A stretch of 64,000 nucleotides of DNA from an uncultured Bacteroidota bacterium (GTDB lineage Bacteria; Bacteroidota; Bacteroidia; Flavobacteriales; Flavobacteriaceae). How positions within the stretch are numbered: the first letter of the stretch is position 1; every line of letters begins with the position of its first letter. The translations under genes were made by a program, and so were the position numbers. Shown here in pieces: positions 32,662-41,948 of the stretch. Location: contig CABYCA010000001.1 in assembly GCA_902517365.1 (NCBI GenBank), positions 1-64,000 of the forward strand, in the 5' to 3' direction. The notes beneath the pieces were generated by a model. It saw only the letters and a program-made list of their open reading frames with translations. It searched no databases and was not told where the DNA came from.

Positions 32662-33642
32662 TTATTTAATTAATTTTTTAAAGTTACCAGCAACCTCAAT
32701 CCCTGAAGATTTACCGGTATCATTTAATATAACTTTATTAAGTTTTTTATCTAATAATTTAACCTTTATATGGGCTTTCATGCTTTCATCAATCCTACCG
32801 TCCATGAAACCACTAATTGGAGATGCCAATGTTGCTGACCTCTCCCTTATAGCTTTAATCTTTAGCTTATATAATTTATTCTCCATAACAATATTAACTT
32901 CTTCTTTGGTAATCTTACAAGTATTTAGCTTTGTTCCGTTGTAAGTTGTAAATTCAATTAATTTTCCATCAACTAGGACTCCTGCAATATGACCAATAAA
33001 AGAGCTGCTTAACCAAGGGATAATAGCTATTGAAGATTTAATTGAAATACTAGTGTTTGAAAAATGATTACTTTGCATCCATATGTATGCCTCAGGGAAT
33101 GAATGACCCCAATCTTTTTCCATATAGCCTTTTCCATTATCAAAAGATATTTGTTGTCCATTAAAAACAAGAGTACCCTCTATATCATGACTCATACTAA
33201 TAATACCATGGTAGCATTCCATAAAGGGGACAAAAGAATATGGGCCCATGATACCGGGGGAAAGGAAAGAATTCGACCAAGGTGATAAATTTTTAAATTT
33301 TAGTTTTCCTTTAAGATTAGGTAAGTTTAACGATATATCTGTTTTACTGAAATGATTTTCTGCAATACATAGATCATGTTTTCTTGGTGTAGGCTTGAAG
33401 TCTTCTGAATCAAATTTAAAATAGTCAGCTTTTAAGTTTTTTCCATCTAATACTTGTATGAATGACTGTTTATTTCCATTTACATCCATTGCTATTCCTG
33501 GTATAATAGCAAAGGCATTAGTCTGAGAGTTATCAACAATTTTATAATACCACCCTTCAAAAAACTTTTTATTTCTTCCCCATCCATGATACACTTCAGG
33601 ATTCCAAATTGCATGAATTTTAAGTGATTGATTCAATTTCAA
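32662..33642 (-). CDS. Tocopherol-cyclase-like protein
   Basis: 326 residues, the usual length. Family motifs: PEVYHGWGRNKKFFEGWYYKIVD at the start, SFIQVLDG, SPGIMGPYSFVPFMECYHGIISM in the middle, GKGYMEKDWGHSFPEAYIWMQSNHF, and GFMDGRI near the end. The family PF14249 includes tocopherol cyclase of cyanobacteria and plants, but bacterial members without that pathway have unknown substrates. The start is TTG at 33642; no ATG precedes the conserved region. Confidence 0.88.
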   Translation of the reverse strand: MKLNQSLKIHAIWNPEVYHGWGRNKKFFEGWYYKIVDNSQTNAFAIIPGIAMDVNGNKQSFIQVLDGKNLKADYFKFDSEDFKPTPRKHDLCIAENHFSKTDISLNLPNLKGKLKFKNLSPWSNSFLSPGIMGPYSFVPFMECYHGIISMSHDIEGTLVFNGQQISFDNGKGYMEKDWGHSFPEAYIWMQSNHFSNTSISIKSSIAIIPWLSSSFIGHIAGVLVDGKLIEFTTYNGTKLNTCKITKEEVNIVMENKLYKLKIKAIRERSATLASPISGFMDGRIDESMKAHIKVKLLDKKLNKVILNDTGKSSGIEVAGNFKKLIK

Positions 33643-33679
33643 TATATTTAGCTTTAAGTTAAAAACAATTTATTCAATC

Positions 33680-34249
33680 ATGGAATTTATTAATAAAAAT
33701 CCTGCCTTGTTACTTGTAGATATTCAAAAAGCTTTTTTAGACAAAGATTACCCAGGAAAAAAAAGAAATAATAATGATGCTGAACTTATCTGTGGTAAAA
33801 TTTTAAAAAAATGGAGAGAACTTAATTTAAAAATAATTCATGTTAGGCATAGCTCTGTAAACCCTTACTCGATGCTCCATGAATCAAAACCAGGATTTGA
33901 ATTCAATGATCATGTTAAACCAATCAAAAATGAATTAGTTTTAACAAAAAAAGTAAATAGTGCATTTATTGGTACAGAACTAAATGAAATTTTAAGAAAA
34001 TCGAAAATTAAAACTCTTGTAATTATTGGGATGACTACAAATCACTGTATATCAACAACAGTTAGAATGTCTGGTAATTTAGGATATGAAACTTATCTAA
34101 TTTCAGATTCAACAGCATGTTATAACACACTTGGATTAGATGGTAATGAAATTGACTGTGAAATCATTTATAAAGCTTCAATTGCAAGTTTAAAAGATGA
34201 ATTTGCAAAAATTATAAATTCAGATGAGCTATTTAAATTAATGATTTGA
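33680..34249 (+). CDS. Isochorismatase-fold cysteine hydrolase
   Basis: 189 residues. Catalytic triad pattern: Asp in LLVDIQKAFL, Lys in VLTKKVNSAFIGTELNEIL, Cys in TTNHCISTTVR. GLDGNEIDCEIIY follows. Enzymes of the family hydrolyse amides or vinyl ethers, e.g. nicotinamide or biuret-type. Substrate unknown. Divergent from the tocopherol-cyclase-like gene and two genes upstream of an MFS-amidase pair. Confidence 0.88.
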   Translation: MEFINKNPALLLVDIQKAFLDKDYPGKKRNNNDAELICGKILKKWRELNLKIIHVRHSSVNPYSMLHESKPGFEFNDHVKPIKNELVLTKKVNSAFIGTELNEILRKSKIKTLVIIGMTTNHCISTTVRMSGNLGYETYLISDSTACYNTLGLDGNEIDCEIIYKASIASLKDEFAKIINSDELFKLMI

Positions 34250-34259
34250 AATTAACTGC

Positions 34260-34796
34260 TTAATCTAAATTAAGATTAGAACATCTTGAAAAAGTTGTAT
34301 CAACTGTATTTCTTGATTTGTACAACCAACTATCCTTTGCTTTGAAAAATAATTCTCTTTCTATTTCTTCAACAATTATTTGTGTTCCATTAGCTAGATT
34401 ATATGTTATTCTAAGTGGGGTGTTTTGAATAATCTCATATTTAACTTTGTGATCCTTTAAGTCGTATATTTTTCCATGCTTTACATTTGCTTCGACAACA
34501 CTTGCGGTATGTTTCAAGATATTCATTTGAAACCATGCATTAAAAATTGTGCAAGTTTGTCTACTTTCAACAAAGTACATAACTGTATGGCCTTTATCAG
34601 GACTGAAGTTTTTTACAAAAGCATATTCTGATGGATCTATTTGATCAATTGATTTATTCATTGACTCAATTTGATCAACTCTAACAAAAATTTTACCACT
34701 AACCTCATCATAAAATAGAGAAACATCTTCTTTTGAACATGAAAGTAATATCAAAGACATTGAAGATAACAACAAGTTTTTAAATATTTTAAGCAT
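34260..34796 (-). CDS. Lipoprotein of unknown function
   Basis: 178 residues with lipobox LILLSC (Cys20). Two cysteines in the mature part (RQTCTIFNAWFQM, FSRCSNL) may form a disulphide. Beta-rich with NGTQIIVEEIERELFFKA. Not recognised. Convergent with the isochorismatase gene. Confidence 0.68.
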   Translation of the reverse strand: MLKIFKNLLLSSMSLILLSCSKEDVSLFYDEVSGKIFVRVDQIESMNKSIDQIDPSEYAFVKNFSPDKGHTVMYFVESRQTCTIFNAWFQMNILKHTASVVEANVKHGKIYDLKDHKVKYEIIQNTPLRITYNLANGTQIIVEEIERELFFKAKDSWLYKSRNTVDTTFSRCSNLNLD

Positions 34797-34852
34797 ATTT
34801 CAAAACTATTAATAAATTAAAATATTATATCTTAACAAAAAGCTAATTAATC

Positions 34853-36088
34853 ATTAAAAATCAATACTATAAATATCTTTTTACATTAATTCTAGCCGCT
34901 GAATCAATATATATATTACCATATGTTCTAGCAAGAGTTTTTAGACCTACATTTTTAGAAGTATTTAATCTATCAAATTTAGACCTTGGAACATTGTTTT
35001 CAACTTATGGTTTTGTAGCTTTCTTTTCTTACATTTTAGGAGGAGCTTTAGCTGATAAATATTCTCCTAGAAAATTACTATCATATTCATTAATATTAAC
35101 TTCGCTGGGAGGGGTTTTCATGATGACTTACCCATCATATTATTCAATGCAGTTACTTTTTGCTTATTGGGGGTTTACCACTGTTTTTCTTTTTTGGGCA
35201 CCTATGATTAAAGCAACTTCAATTATTGGTGGTTTATATAAACAAGGACAAACATTTAGCTTTCTAGATGCAGGAAGAGGAATTGTTGCTTCATCTATTG
35301 GAATAATAGGTGTTTTAATTTTTTCTTTTGTTGTGGTTGGTGATATTTCAGCCTCAACCATTCAAGAAAAACAAAATGCATTTAGATATGTGATTGGTGC
35401 ATCTTCGTTTATTGTTTTTATGACAGGTGTTTATGTTTTTATTTCTTTAAATATAGAGGTCAACAATGATGCAAGAATTGGAAATCTAAGAGATATGAAA
35501 AAATTAATAAAATCTAAATCGATTATTTTGATTGGACTAATAATATTAACTGCATATATGGGTTATAAAATAACTGACATTTACTCTTTATATGCCTCAG
35601 AGATAATGTTGTTTGACCAAATTGAAGCTGCAAAAATTGGAGCTTATCAACAATATTTAAGACCATTAGCTTGTATTTCTATTGCCTTATTTGCAGATAA
35701 ATCTGGTAACATTAATGTTATTATTGGTGGATTCATGATAATGTTAATTGGTGCTATTTTATTTTCTTCAGGTATAATTGTAGCTGGACTTAATTCATTA
35801 TTTATATTATCACTAATAATTGTTGCGGTTGGAACATATTCGATAAGAGGCTTATATTTTTCGATACTAAAAAATGGTGATATTCCTGTATCATTAATTG
35901 GAACCGCAGTTGGAATTGTATCTATTATTGGATATACTCCAGATATCTTTGCAACTCCATTATACGGTTATCTATTGGATAATTATAATGGAATTAGAGG
36001 GCATCAATTCGTCTATCTTATTCTTGTATTATCATCATTAATTGGAATTTTTATAAGTTTAATATTCAAAAAAATAAACAATTTATAA
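34853..36088 (+). CDS. MFS transporter with apparent ATT start codon
   Basis: 411 residues if begun at ATT 34853. The frame is open from 34847, no in-frame ATG, GTG or TTG occurs before 34994, and starting there would delete the first helix (YLFTLILAAESIYILPYVLARVF), which is clearly encoded. ATT followed by AAAAAT gives the usual MKN-type N-terminus. Twelve helices, GGALADKYSPRKLLSYSL is the MFS loop 2-3 motif, and SGNIN separates the halves. Ends 1 nt into the amidase start, so the two are coupled. Substrate unknown. Confidence 0.82.
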   Translation: MKNQYYKYLFTLILAAESIYILPYVLARVFRPTFLEVFNLSNLDLGTLFSTYGFVAFFSYILGGALADKYSPRKLLSYSLILTSLGGVFMMTYPSYYSMQLLFAYWGFTTVFLFWAPMIKATSIIGGLYKQGQTFSFLDAGRGIVASSIGIIGVLIFSFVVVGDISASTIQEKQNAFRYVIGASSFIVFMTGVYVFISLNIEVNNDARIGNLRDMKKLIKSKSIILIGLIILTAYMGYKITDIYSLYASEIMLFDQIEAAKIGAYQQYLRPLACISIALFADKSGNINVIIGGFMIMLIGAILFSSGIIVAGLNSLFILSLIIVAVGTYSIRGLYFSILKNGDIPVSLIGTAVGIVSIIGYTPDIFATPLYGYLLDNYNGIRGHQFVYLILVLSSLIGIFISLIFKKINNL

Positions 36089-37713
36089 TGAAAAAATATA
36101 AAGTAATTTTGATGATTTTTTTATCAACTTCTTGCAACAACAATATTATAACTTGGGAAAATTATGATGAAGCTGATGAGATTGAGTATAACTCAAATCA
36201 TATAATTGAAAGAATGAGATATAAGAGGATTCAATCTGTATTTAGAAATAAAAATGATATTTTTAAACCCTTCCATAGTTTCATAAGATCATATGATACT
36301 GCAGAATATGATTCACTTAAAAAATTAATTTTAAATAAAGACATTAGCTTTATACAGAGTCAAATTTTAAATAAAAACTTAAGCTATGAAAAATTAGTAA
36401 AGTTTTTTATTTATCGAATTTACCTTTTTGAAATGGATAAAGAATTTTACCTCAACTCCATTATATCTCTTAATCCTAATGTTATTGATCAAGCAAAAAG
36501 GATGGATAAAAAGGAAGCTACTAATTTACTTTATGGTATGCCTATTTTAATAAAGGATAATATAAATGTTAAAAATATGATTACATCAGCAGGTGCATCA
36601 GTTCTCTCAAATAACTTAGTTGATGAAGATGCTTTCGTTGTAGAACAATTAAAAGAAAAAGATATCCTGATCTTAGGTAAATTAAATATGAGTGAGTGGG
36701 CTTACTATTTTTGTAGGCCATGTCCTGTTGGATATAGTTCAATCGGTGGTCAGACATTAAATCCATATGGAAGAAAAAAGTTTGAATCTGGAGGATCTAG
36801 TTCAGGCAGTGGAGTCTCAATAGCTGCAAATTTTGCAATTGCCTCATTGGGATCAGAGACATCAGGATCAATTTTATCTCCATCATCAAAAAATTCTTTA
36901 GTAGGACTTAAGCCTACAGTTGGGAGTATTAGCAGAACTGGTGTCATTCCTATATCTAGCTTTTTTGATACAGTAGGACCTATGACAAAAAATGTATATG
37001 ATAATGCATTAATATATAATTCATTAATAGGTTTTGACAAAAATGATGAGTTAAGTTTTTTATCAAAGAAAATAGATTTAAATAAAATGAAAAATTTTAA
37101 TACATCTAAAGTCAAAATTGGTTTTTCATCTGAGTATTTAAATAATTCTATTTTCAGTAATGCAGTTAAAGATCTTAATTTGATTGGTATCAAAACTAAA
37201 TCGTTTGAACCTAATAAGATCATCTTACCCTACTTTAGAAAAATTTTAACTTCAGATATGAAACGTGATTTACCTGAGTATATATTAGAACATGCTAATA
37301 AGGATTTAGCTATTAAAGATATTGAAGATATAGTTGAATTCAATAATGAAAATATCATTTTGCATGCCCCATATAATCAACATTTATTTAATGAGATTGT
37401 TTATGACACAGTTACTGATTCAAGTTTAGTTGAGATGAAAAAGATAACAAAAATAGAGGCTAATAAATTCTTGAACAAAATAATGGATGATAACGATTTT
37501 GATGTATTCATATCTGTTGATAATGATATGGCTGGAATTGCTGCCGCTGCTCATTTTCCCGCTTTAACAGTTCCTATGGGATATCAAAAGGATGGCCAGC
37601 CGACTAACATTACATTCATTACTAGATCATTTGAGGAACAGCTATTGTACAATCTAGGCTATGCATATGAAAAACAATCAAAAAAGAGAAAACCACCTAA
37701 AAATTATAACTAA
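36088..37713 (+). CDS. Amidase-signature lipoprotein
   Basis: 541 residues with lipobox FLSTSC (Cys16). The Ser-cisSer-Lys triad is visible: LIKDNINV (Lys156), GGSSSGSG (cis-Ser around 237-239) and ETSGSILSPSS (nucleophile Ser261). N-terminal extension of about 130 residues before the catalytic domain. Hydrolyses amide bonds outside the inner membrane. Start overlaps the MFS stop by one base, so a hydrolase-importer unit is likely. Confidence 0.9.
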   Translation: MKKYKVILMIFLSTSCNNNIITWENYDEADEIEYNSNHIIERMRYKRIQSVFRNKNDIFKPFHSFIRSYDTAEYDSLKKLILNKDISFIQSQILNKNLSYEKLVKFFIYRIYLFEMDKEFYLNSIISLNPNVIDQAKRMDKKEATNLLYGMPILIKDNINVKNMITSAGASVLSNNLVDEDAFVVEQLKEKDILILGKLNMSEWAYYFCRPCPVGYSSIGGQTLNPYGRKKFESGGSSSGSGVSIAANFAIASLGSETSGSILSPSSKNSLVGLKPTVGSISRTGVIPISSFFDTVGPMTKNVYDNALIYNSLIGFDKNDELSFLSKKIDLNKMKNFNTSKVKIGFSSEYLNNSIFSNAVKDLNLIGIKTKSFEPNKIILPYFRKILTSDMKRDLPEYILEHANKDLAIKDIEDIVEFNNENIILHAPYNQHLFNEIVYDTVTDSSLVEMKKITKIEANKFLNKIMDDNDFDVFISVDNDMAGIAAAAHFPALTVPMGYQKDGQPTNITFITRSFEEQLLYNLGYAYEKQSKKRKPPKNYN

Positions 37714-37741
37714 CTTTAATAAAATAATAAAATATAAAAAA

Positions 37742-38257
37742 ATGAATAAAATATATATATTACTTACGACAATTTATTTGATTTCTTTTTCTTGTGATTC
37801 ACCGGACAAATCTCCTGTAATTATAGGATTTAGCATTGGAGCAGATGGAGATAGATCTGACATAACACTAGCATCTGATAATACTGAAGTATGGGTTGAA
37901 TATTTAGCTGCTCATAATAACAGAGATTATGATAAAATATCTCAAATGAATTCAGATGATATTGAAGTATGGGGTCCAGCTGGTCAATATATTAAAGGTA
38001 ATGAGGCTCATATAGAGTTTCTGAAAGAATGGGTTGCAGCAACAGACGTAAAGTGGACACCTCAATGGTTTATTAATAATACTGGAGAAAACACTGAAAC
38101 AGGAGATTTTAACAATTATGTTACTTCAGGTCATCAGATGACTTTTACTATTGATGGAGAAGAAACAAATTTTTATCAGGTTCATGATGCAGTTATTCGT
38201 GAGGGTAAAATTGTAAATTTTAATGTATATGAGCAGGAAAGATCTGTTTCTGAATAA
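37742..38257 (+). CDS. SnoaL/NTF2-like lipoprotein
   Basis: 171 residues from ATG 37742, chosen over in-frame starts in the amidase end because it gives lipobox LISFSC (Cys18). NTF2-like pattern: WVEYLAAHNNRDYDKISQMNSDDIEVWGP, GNEAHIEFLKEWVAA, then strands ending NFYQVHDAVIREGKIVNFNVYEQ. Ligand unknown. It follows the amidase by 28 nt and may belong to its operon. Confidence 0.75.
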   Translation: MNKIYILLTTIYLISFSCDSPDKSPVIIGFSIGADGDRSDITLASDNTEVWVEYLAAHNNRDYDKISQMNSDDIEVWGPAGQYIKGNEAHIEFLKEWVAATDVKWTPQWFINNTGENTETGDFNNYVTSGHQMTFTIDGEETNFYQVHDAVIREGKIVNFNVYEQERSVSE

Positions 38258-38266
38258 CTGAGCAAT

Positions 38267-38282
38267 GCCTCTTCGGAGGTGT
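38267..38282. terminator. Short bidirectional terminator-like hairpin
   Basis: CCTC-TTC-GGAGG inverted repeat between convergent genes, followed by a T-rich stretch. Stem is short, so only moderate support. Confidence 0.45.
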
Positions 38283-38286
38283 TAAT

Positions 38287-39066
38287 TTATTTTATTCTTC
38301 CAAAAAAAGTCTTTCTAGATTTTTCAGAGAGAGCAACACCTGAAGTTTCGTTATAGTTAAATGTCACTAATATCCTCTCTCCTTCTTCTACTGCAGTTAC
38401 CTGATGTATAGATTTATTCCCCTTAAATATCATTAAGTCTCCTTCAAAGGTATTTACAACAGTACCTTTAACCTTATTATCTAATATTTCTTCTACAAAA
38501 TCATAGTTTTCCTTGCCATTTTCATATCTCATATCATTAAAAAACTCATACACACCGCCTTTTTCACAGTTCTTTACAAGTAATGTGATAGTAAAGTCCG
38601 AATTATCAAAATGCCATCCTAGGGCATCTCCTATGTCATAATAGTTAATATTAATACTCGATAAAGAATCAGAGTATGGATGAAGCTCTTCTTTACCAAG
38701 GATATCTTTAAAAAAAGATTTTATTATTTCTGAATCGTATATTTTTTGAAGAATCGAATCACTCGGAATCAAATCGTTTGGAATACATTTCTTTGAGGTT
38801 GACATAATTCTATTCCTAGCACTGTTACTTGAAAAAGATGAGTCATATTCTGAAACATAGACATTATATTCTGATGAACTCTTGTAAGAAAAATCCTTTA
38901 ATTTTTTTGCTTCTTCTTTTAAAGATTTTATTCCATCATTTCCAATAAATGATTTAAAAATTAGTATACCATCCTGCTCCAGTAATTTTGAAAATTTATT
39001 TCCATTCAAAAAAAAATCATCTGTGTAAGAGGATCCAAATATATTTTCTAAATTAGAATTAATCAT
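38287..39066 (-). CDS. 2-oxoglutarate-Fe(II) dioxygenase-like protein
   Basis: 259 residues. Iron ligands of the cupin-like double-stranded beta-helix: WHFDNSDFT (His152, Asp154) and SIHQVTAVEEGERI (His221, with Arg231 for 2-oxoglutarate). N-terminal DGILIFKSFIG and LKEEAKKLKDF match phytanoyl-CoA hydroxylase/proline-hydroxylase-like enzymes. Substrate unknown. Convergent with the NTF2-like gene. Confidence 0.82.
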   Translation of the reverse strand: MINSNLENIFGSSYTDDFFLNGNKFSKLLEQDGILIFKSFIGNDGIKSLKEEAKKLKDFSYKSSSEYNVYVSEYDSSFSSNSARNRIMSTSKKCIPNDLIPSDSILQKIYDSEIIKSFFKDILGKEELHPYSDSLSSININYYDIGDALGWHFDNSDFTITLLVKNCEKGGVYEFFNDMRYENGKENYDFVEEILDNKVKGTVVNTFEGDLMIFKGNKSIHQVTAVEEGERILVTFNYNETSGVALSEKSRKTFFGRIK

Positions 39067-39128
39067 TAGAATTAATATAGATAATTAAGTATAAACAAAT
39101 ATATCCTAAAATTGTAATTAATTTTATT

Positions 39129-39296
39129 ATGAAAGATCTTTATTTAACAATATTAATTCTATTATCTATTACTTTAAATATTTTAGCTTTTATGATTTTT
39201 GCTAAACTTCTAAACAATTTTATTGACCCTTATATCCTTATTTCATGTGGTTTTATATTATTTTTGATCGTTTTATTTAAATACTTTTTAAAATGA
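39129..39296 (+). CDS. Small membrane protein, 55 residues
   Basis: MKDLYLTILILLSITLNILA... and ISCGFILFLIVLFKYFLK, two helices separated by a KLLNNFIDPY loop. The stop overlaps the next start (ATGA), indicating a coupled pair with the secreted protein gene. Unrecognised. Confidence 0.6.
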   Translation: MKDLYLTILILLSITLNILAFMIFAKLLNNFIDPYILISCGFILFLIVLFKYFLK

Positions 39297-40099
39297 ACAA
39301 ATTACTATTATCCATATTATTTTTTCTCTTAACTCTTAATTCTTGGTCCCAAAAGTATTATGATTTGAATGACTTTGAATATTTCATTGATTTTAATAAT
39401 ATGAATGCAAGTTTAAAATTTCAGGATTACGAAATTAAAGGTGAAATTGAAGATATACTATCTCATTATGGAAATAGGTATACAGTTATAAAAGGAGATA
39501 GCATACATTGGTTACTTGAACAAAGTGAGAATAAAAATAAATATAGATCATACTTAATTTTAAAAGGTGAATATAAAGAAGTTCAAAAATTAGCAAAATG
39601 GGAATTTTCTGGAAAAAAACTGGAAGTGCTAGCCTCAGACAAAATATACTCAGACTATTTTAGAGATTATTTCAATTTTATTGATGAAGATGAGTATTAC
39701 AGGTATAAAGCGGACAGACAAATTGGAGAATATTTAGCAGACGCTAAATTAATTGGAGAATACAAAATAAAGCTTAATAGAGATAATGGAATAAATTATA
39801 ATAACCTTAATATCAAAGGTACACTAGAGATTAATAAAAAGGGTATATTGATAAAAACTAACCTCCCTACATTAACAAAGTTTAGTGGATATTATGATTC
39901 ACGACTTAATACAAATATTAATTTTGTTAAGAGTGGTACTTTCGCTGGAATAATTGAGAATCAGGATGGGGCCATATTCTCACTAAGTCTAGATTTAAAA
40001 AAAAAAACTGCAACTCTTGTATATCTCGAAGTAAATTTAAACAACAAATCAATCGAAGTAAACACACTTAATACATCTACATTTATTATAGAAGATTAA
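39293..40099 (+). CDS. Secreted protein of unknown function
   Basis: 268 residues with signal peptide (MNKLLLSILFFLLTLNSWSQ). Mature part is strongly charged, beta-rich and asparagine-rich (DFEYFIDFNNMNASLKFQDYEI, NTNINFVKSGTFAGIIENQD). Not recognised. Translationally coupled to the 55-residue membrane protein upstream. Confidence 0.7.
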   Translation: MNKLLLSILFFLLTLNSWSQKYYDLNDFEYFIDFNNMNASLKFQDYEIKGEIEDILSHYGNRYTVIKGDSIHWLLEQSENKNKYRSYLILKGEYKEVQKLAKWEFSGKKLEVLASDKIYSDYFRDYFNFIDEDEYYRYKADRQIGEYLADAKLIGEYKIKLNRDNGINYNNLNIKGTLEINKKGILIKTNLPTLTKFSGYYDSRLNTNINFVKSGTFAGIIENQDGAIFSLSLDLKKKTATLVYLEVNLNNKSIEVNTLNTSTFIIED

Positions 40100-40100
40100 C

Positions 40101-40211
40101 ATGAGAGACTTTTTAAATTATGGAGATTCAATAGACATTAAATTTTTAATCTTTACATTGTTATTTCTTTTGATATGGAAGTTTTTAATTGAAAAAAAAT
40201 TAAAAAAGTGA
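40101..40211 (+). CDS. Tiny single-helix membrane protein, 36 residues
   Basis: MRDFLNYGDSIDIKFLIFTL... ending EKKLKK. One hydrophobic helix and a basic end. Starts 1 nt after the previous stop; its stop TGA overlaps the GTG start of the next tiny ORF. Unrecognised. Confidence 0.45.
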   Translation: MRDFLNYGDSIDIKFLIFTLLFLLIWKFLIEKKLKK

Positions 40212-40291
40212 AAAACCCTGTCAAAAATTTTAGCTCATTAGTTCTTATCATTTTATTATTAATGTTGATTATCAACATATTAACTTTTTAG
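40208..40291 (+). CDS. Tiny hydrophobic ORF with GTG start, 27 residues
   Basis: Starts with GTG overlapping the previous TGA (GTGA) and encodes KNPVKNFSSLVLIILLLMLI... one helix. Coupling is suggestive but the ORF is too short for firm support. Confidence 0.32.
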   Translation: MKNPVKNFSSLVLIILLLMLIINILTF

Positions 40292-40370
40292 GATATATTT
40301 TCCTTATTTATAATTATTCTAAGTGACTAGTATAGTTTATATTTATAATTAATAACATAAACTAATATAA

Positions 40371-41108
40371 ATGAAAAAATTTTTTTTACTAATTACAATA
40401 CTATCTTTTTCTATTGCTAGTAGCCAAGTCGCTGTTACTAGAGTTCTTGATGTAAAGCCAGGACAAATGGAAAAGATGATGGAAGGTGTTGCTAAAAAAA
40501 CTAAGATGTTTAATAGCGGAGCTGACGATGCTCAATGGTATACCTTTCAAATTTTAAGTGGTGCTAATGCACAAGATTTATGGAGAGTCCAAATTGCAGA
40601 AAATATATCAGGACTTGACAACGTTGATACTGAGGGTAATGCATACTGGGAGAAGACTGTTGGAGACCTTCATGAATCAGGGACTGTGAGAAGATGGGGC
40701 AAGGCTAATCCTGCATCCTACACTCCTGAGGTATCAGAGTTAAAACCTCTTACTAGGGCTTTATTTTTTAATTTTGATCCAACTAAAAGCGATGACTTCT
40801 GGAATTTTAGAGTAAGGCTAGCTAATGCTCACAAAGAAGCTGGTACATCAGCTTGGATGGAGACTTGGTGGTGTAGCTCAGGATGTAATGGTTCGGGTGC
40901 AGTTGTATTCTATTATTTTAAAGACTATGCCGATCAAATGGCAGCTAATGAACAAGTTCAAAAAGCTGTTGATAAGTATAATGAACTTCATGGAAATGAT
41001 TCTTATGAGTATGATCTAGAAAAAATGATTGAGTCATTAATGCCAAATGGACAAAGAATAAGAGATCTTATGTTTTTACCAGAACTTAGCTCTCCTATCA
41101 CTAACTAA
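40371..41108 (+). CDS. Secreted tandem ferredoxin-like protein, tandem copy 1
   Basis: 245 residues with signal peptide (MKKFFLLITILSFSIASSQ). Repeat 1 starts VAVTRVLDVKPGQMEKMMEG followed by AKKTKMFN; repeat 2 around LTRALFFNFDPTKSDDFW. A WWCSSGCNGSG motif with two Cys and a C-terminal YNELHGNDSYEYD ... RIRDLMFLPEL end the protein. These blocks recur in the next two genes. Function unknown. First of three adjacent paralogues; a strong terminator follows. Confidence 0.82.
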   Translation: MKKFFLLITILSFSIASSQVAVTRVLDVKPGQMEKMMEGVAKKTKMFNSGADDAQWYTFQILSGANAQDLWRVQIAENISGLDNVDTEGNAYWEKTVGDLHESGTVRRWGKANPASYTPEVSELKPLTRALFFNFDPTKSDDFWNFRVRLANAHKEAGTSAWMETWWCSSGCNGSGAVVFYYFKDYADQMAANEQVQKAVDKYNELHGNDSYEYDLEKMIESLMPNGQRIRDLMFLPELSSPITN

Positions 41109-41116
41109 TACAATAT

Positions 41117-41146
41117 AAAAGACCTCTTCATGGGGTCTTTTTTTTT
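41117..41146 (+). terminator. Rho-independent terminator
   Basis: AAAAGACC-TCTTCATGG-GGTCTTTT followed by six more T, just after the first tandem paralogue. Confidence 0.88.
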
Positions 41147-41175
41147 AATTTAATACTAATCTTAAACAATTTAAA

Positions 41176-41919
41176 ATGAAACAAATATTACTAATATTGT
41201 TAAGCTTAAGCTTTTCATTTTCATATTCTCAACTTTCTACAAGAACAATTGAAGTTAAGAGTGGACAAATGGATAAGTTTATTGAAATGGCTGGTAAGAA
41301 AACAAAAAAGTATAATAATGAGGAAGGCTCTGCAAGGTTCTGGACTTATGAAATTCTTACTGGTTCTGATGCTGGAAAAATCTGGCGAATGAGATATGCT
41401 AGCCCTGAATATATGGATAATTGGACCTCAAATTCTGAAGAGTCTCAATATTGGATGAAAAATGTCTCACCATACATAAAAAATAGTTCTGTTAATGGAA
41501 ACTATATGTGGAGTTACTTTGGAGATATGTCTCATAATGTTGCTTCAGAGAATCAAAATCATTTAATGGCACTAATTTACACATATAAAGCCAGTGGAGA
41601 GGAAGATTTCTGGAGATTTAGAGAGAGGATTGTTGCTGCTAGAAAGGCAATGGACACAGCTCCTAAAGGATCTATGCATTCAATGGTATGTTATTCAGGT
41701 TGTAATGGAAATGTAGCTATTATTCTTTTTGAGTATGAAAGCTTTAGCGATCAACAAAAATACAATCAAGAAATGCTTCCAAAAATGATTGAAAAATATA
41801 ATGAGTTATATGGAAATGACGCATACGAGCAGGATGGTGATAAAGTTGACATGTCTCTTGTAGAAAATGGAAGAGGTAGAATGCACTTAAGACTTATTCC
41901 TGACGCAACTTCTGATTAA
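41176..41919 (+). CDS. Secreted tandem ferredoxin-like protein, tandem copy 2
   Basis: 247 residues with signal (MKQILLILLSLSFSFSYSQ). STRTIEVKSGQMDKFIEMAGKKTKKYN opens repeat 1, LMALIYTYKASGEEDFWRFRER opens repeat 2, CYSGCNGN is the shared Cys motif, and YNELYGNDAYEQD with HLRLIPDA closes it. Clearly paralogous to its two neighbours. 29 nt before copy 3. Function unknown. Confidence 0.82.
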   Translation: MKQILLILLSLSFSFSYSQLSTRTIEVKSGQMDKFIEMAGKKTKKYNNEEGSARFWTYEILTGSDAGKIWRMRYASPEYMDNWTSNSEESQYWMKNVSPYIKNSSVNGNYMWSYFGDMSHNVASENQNHLMALIYTYKASGEEDFWRFRERIVAARKAMDTAPKGSMHSMVCYSGCNGNVAIILFEYESFSDQQKYNQEMLPKMIEKYNELYGNDAYEQDGDKVDMSLVENGRGRMHLRLIPDATSD

Positions 41920-41948
41920 TTAATTATTAATAATTTAAACTAAAAGAA

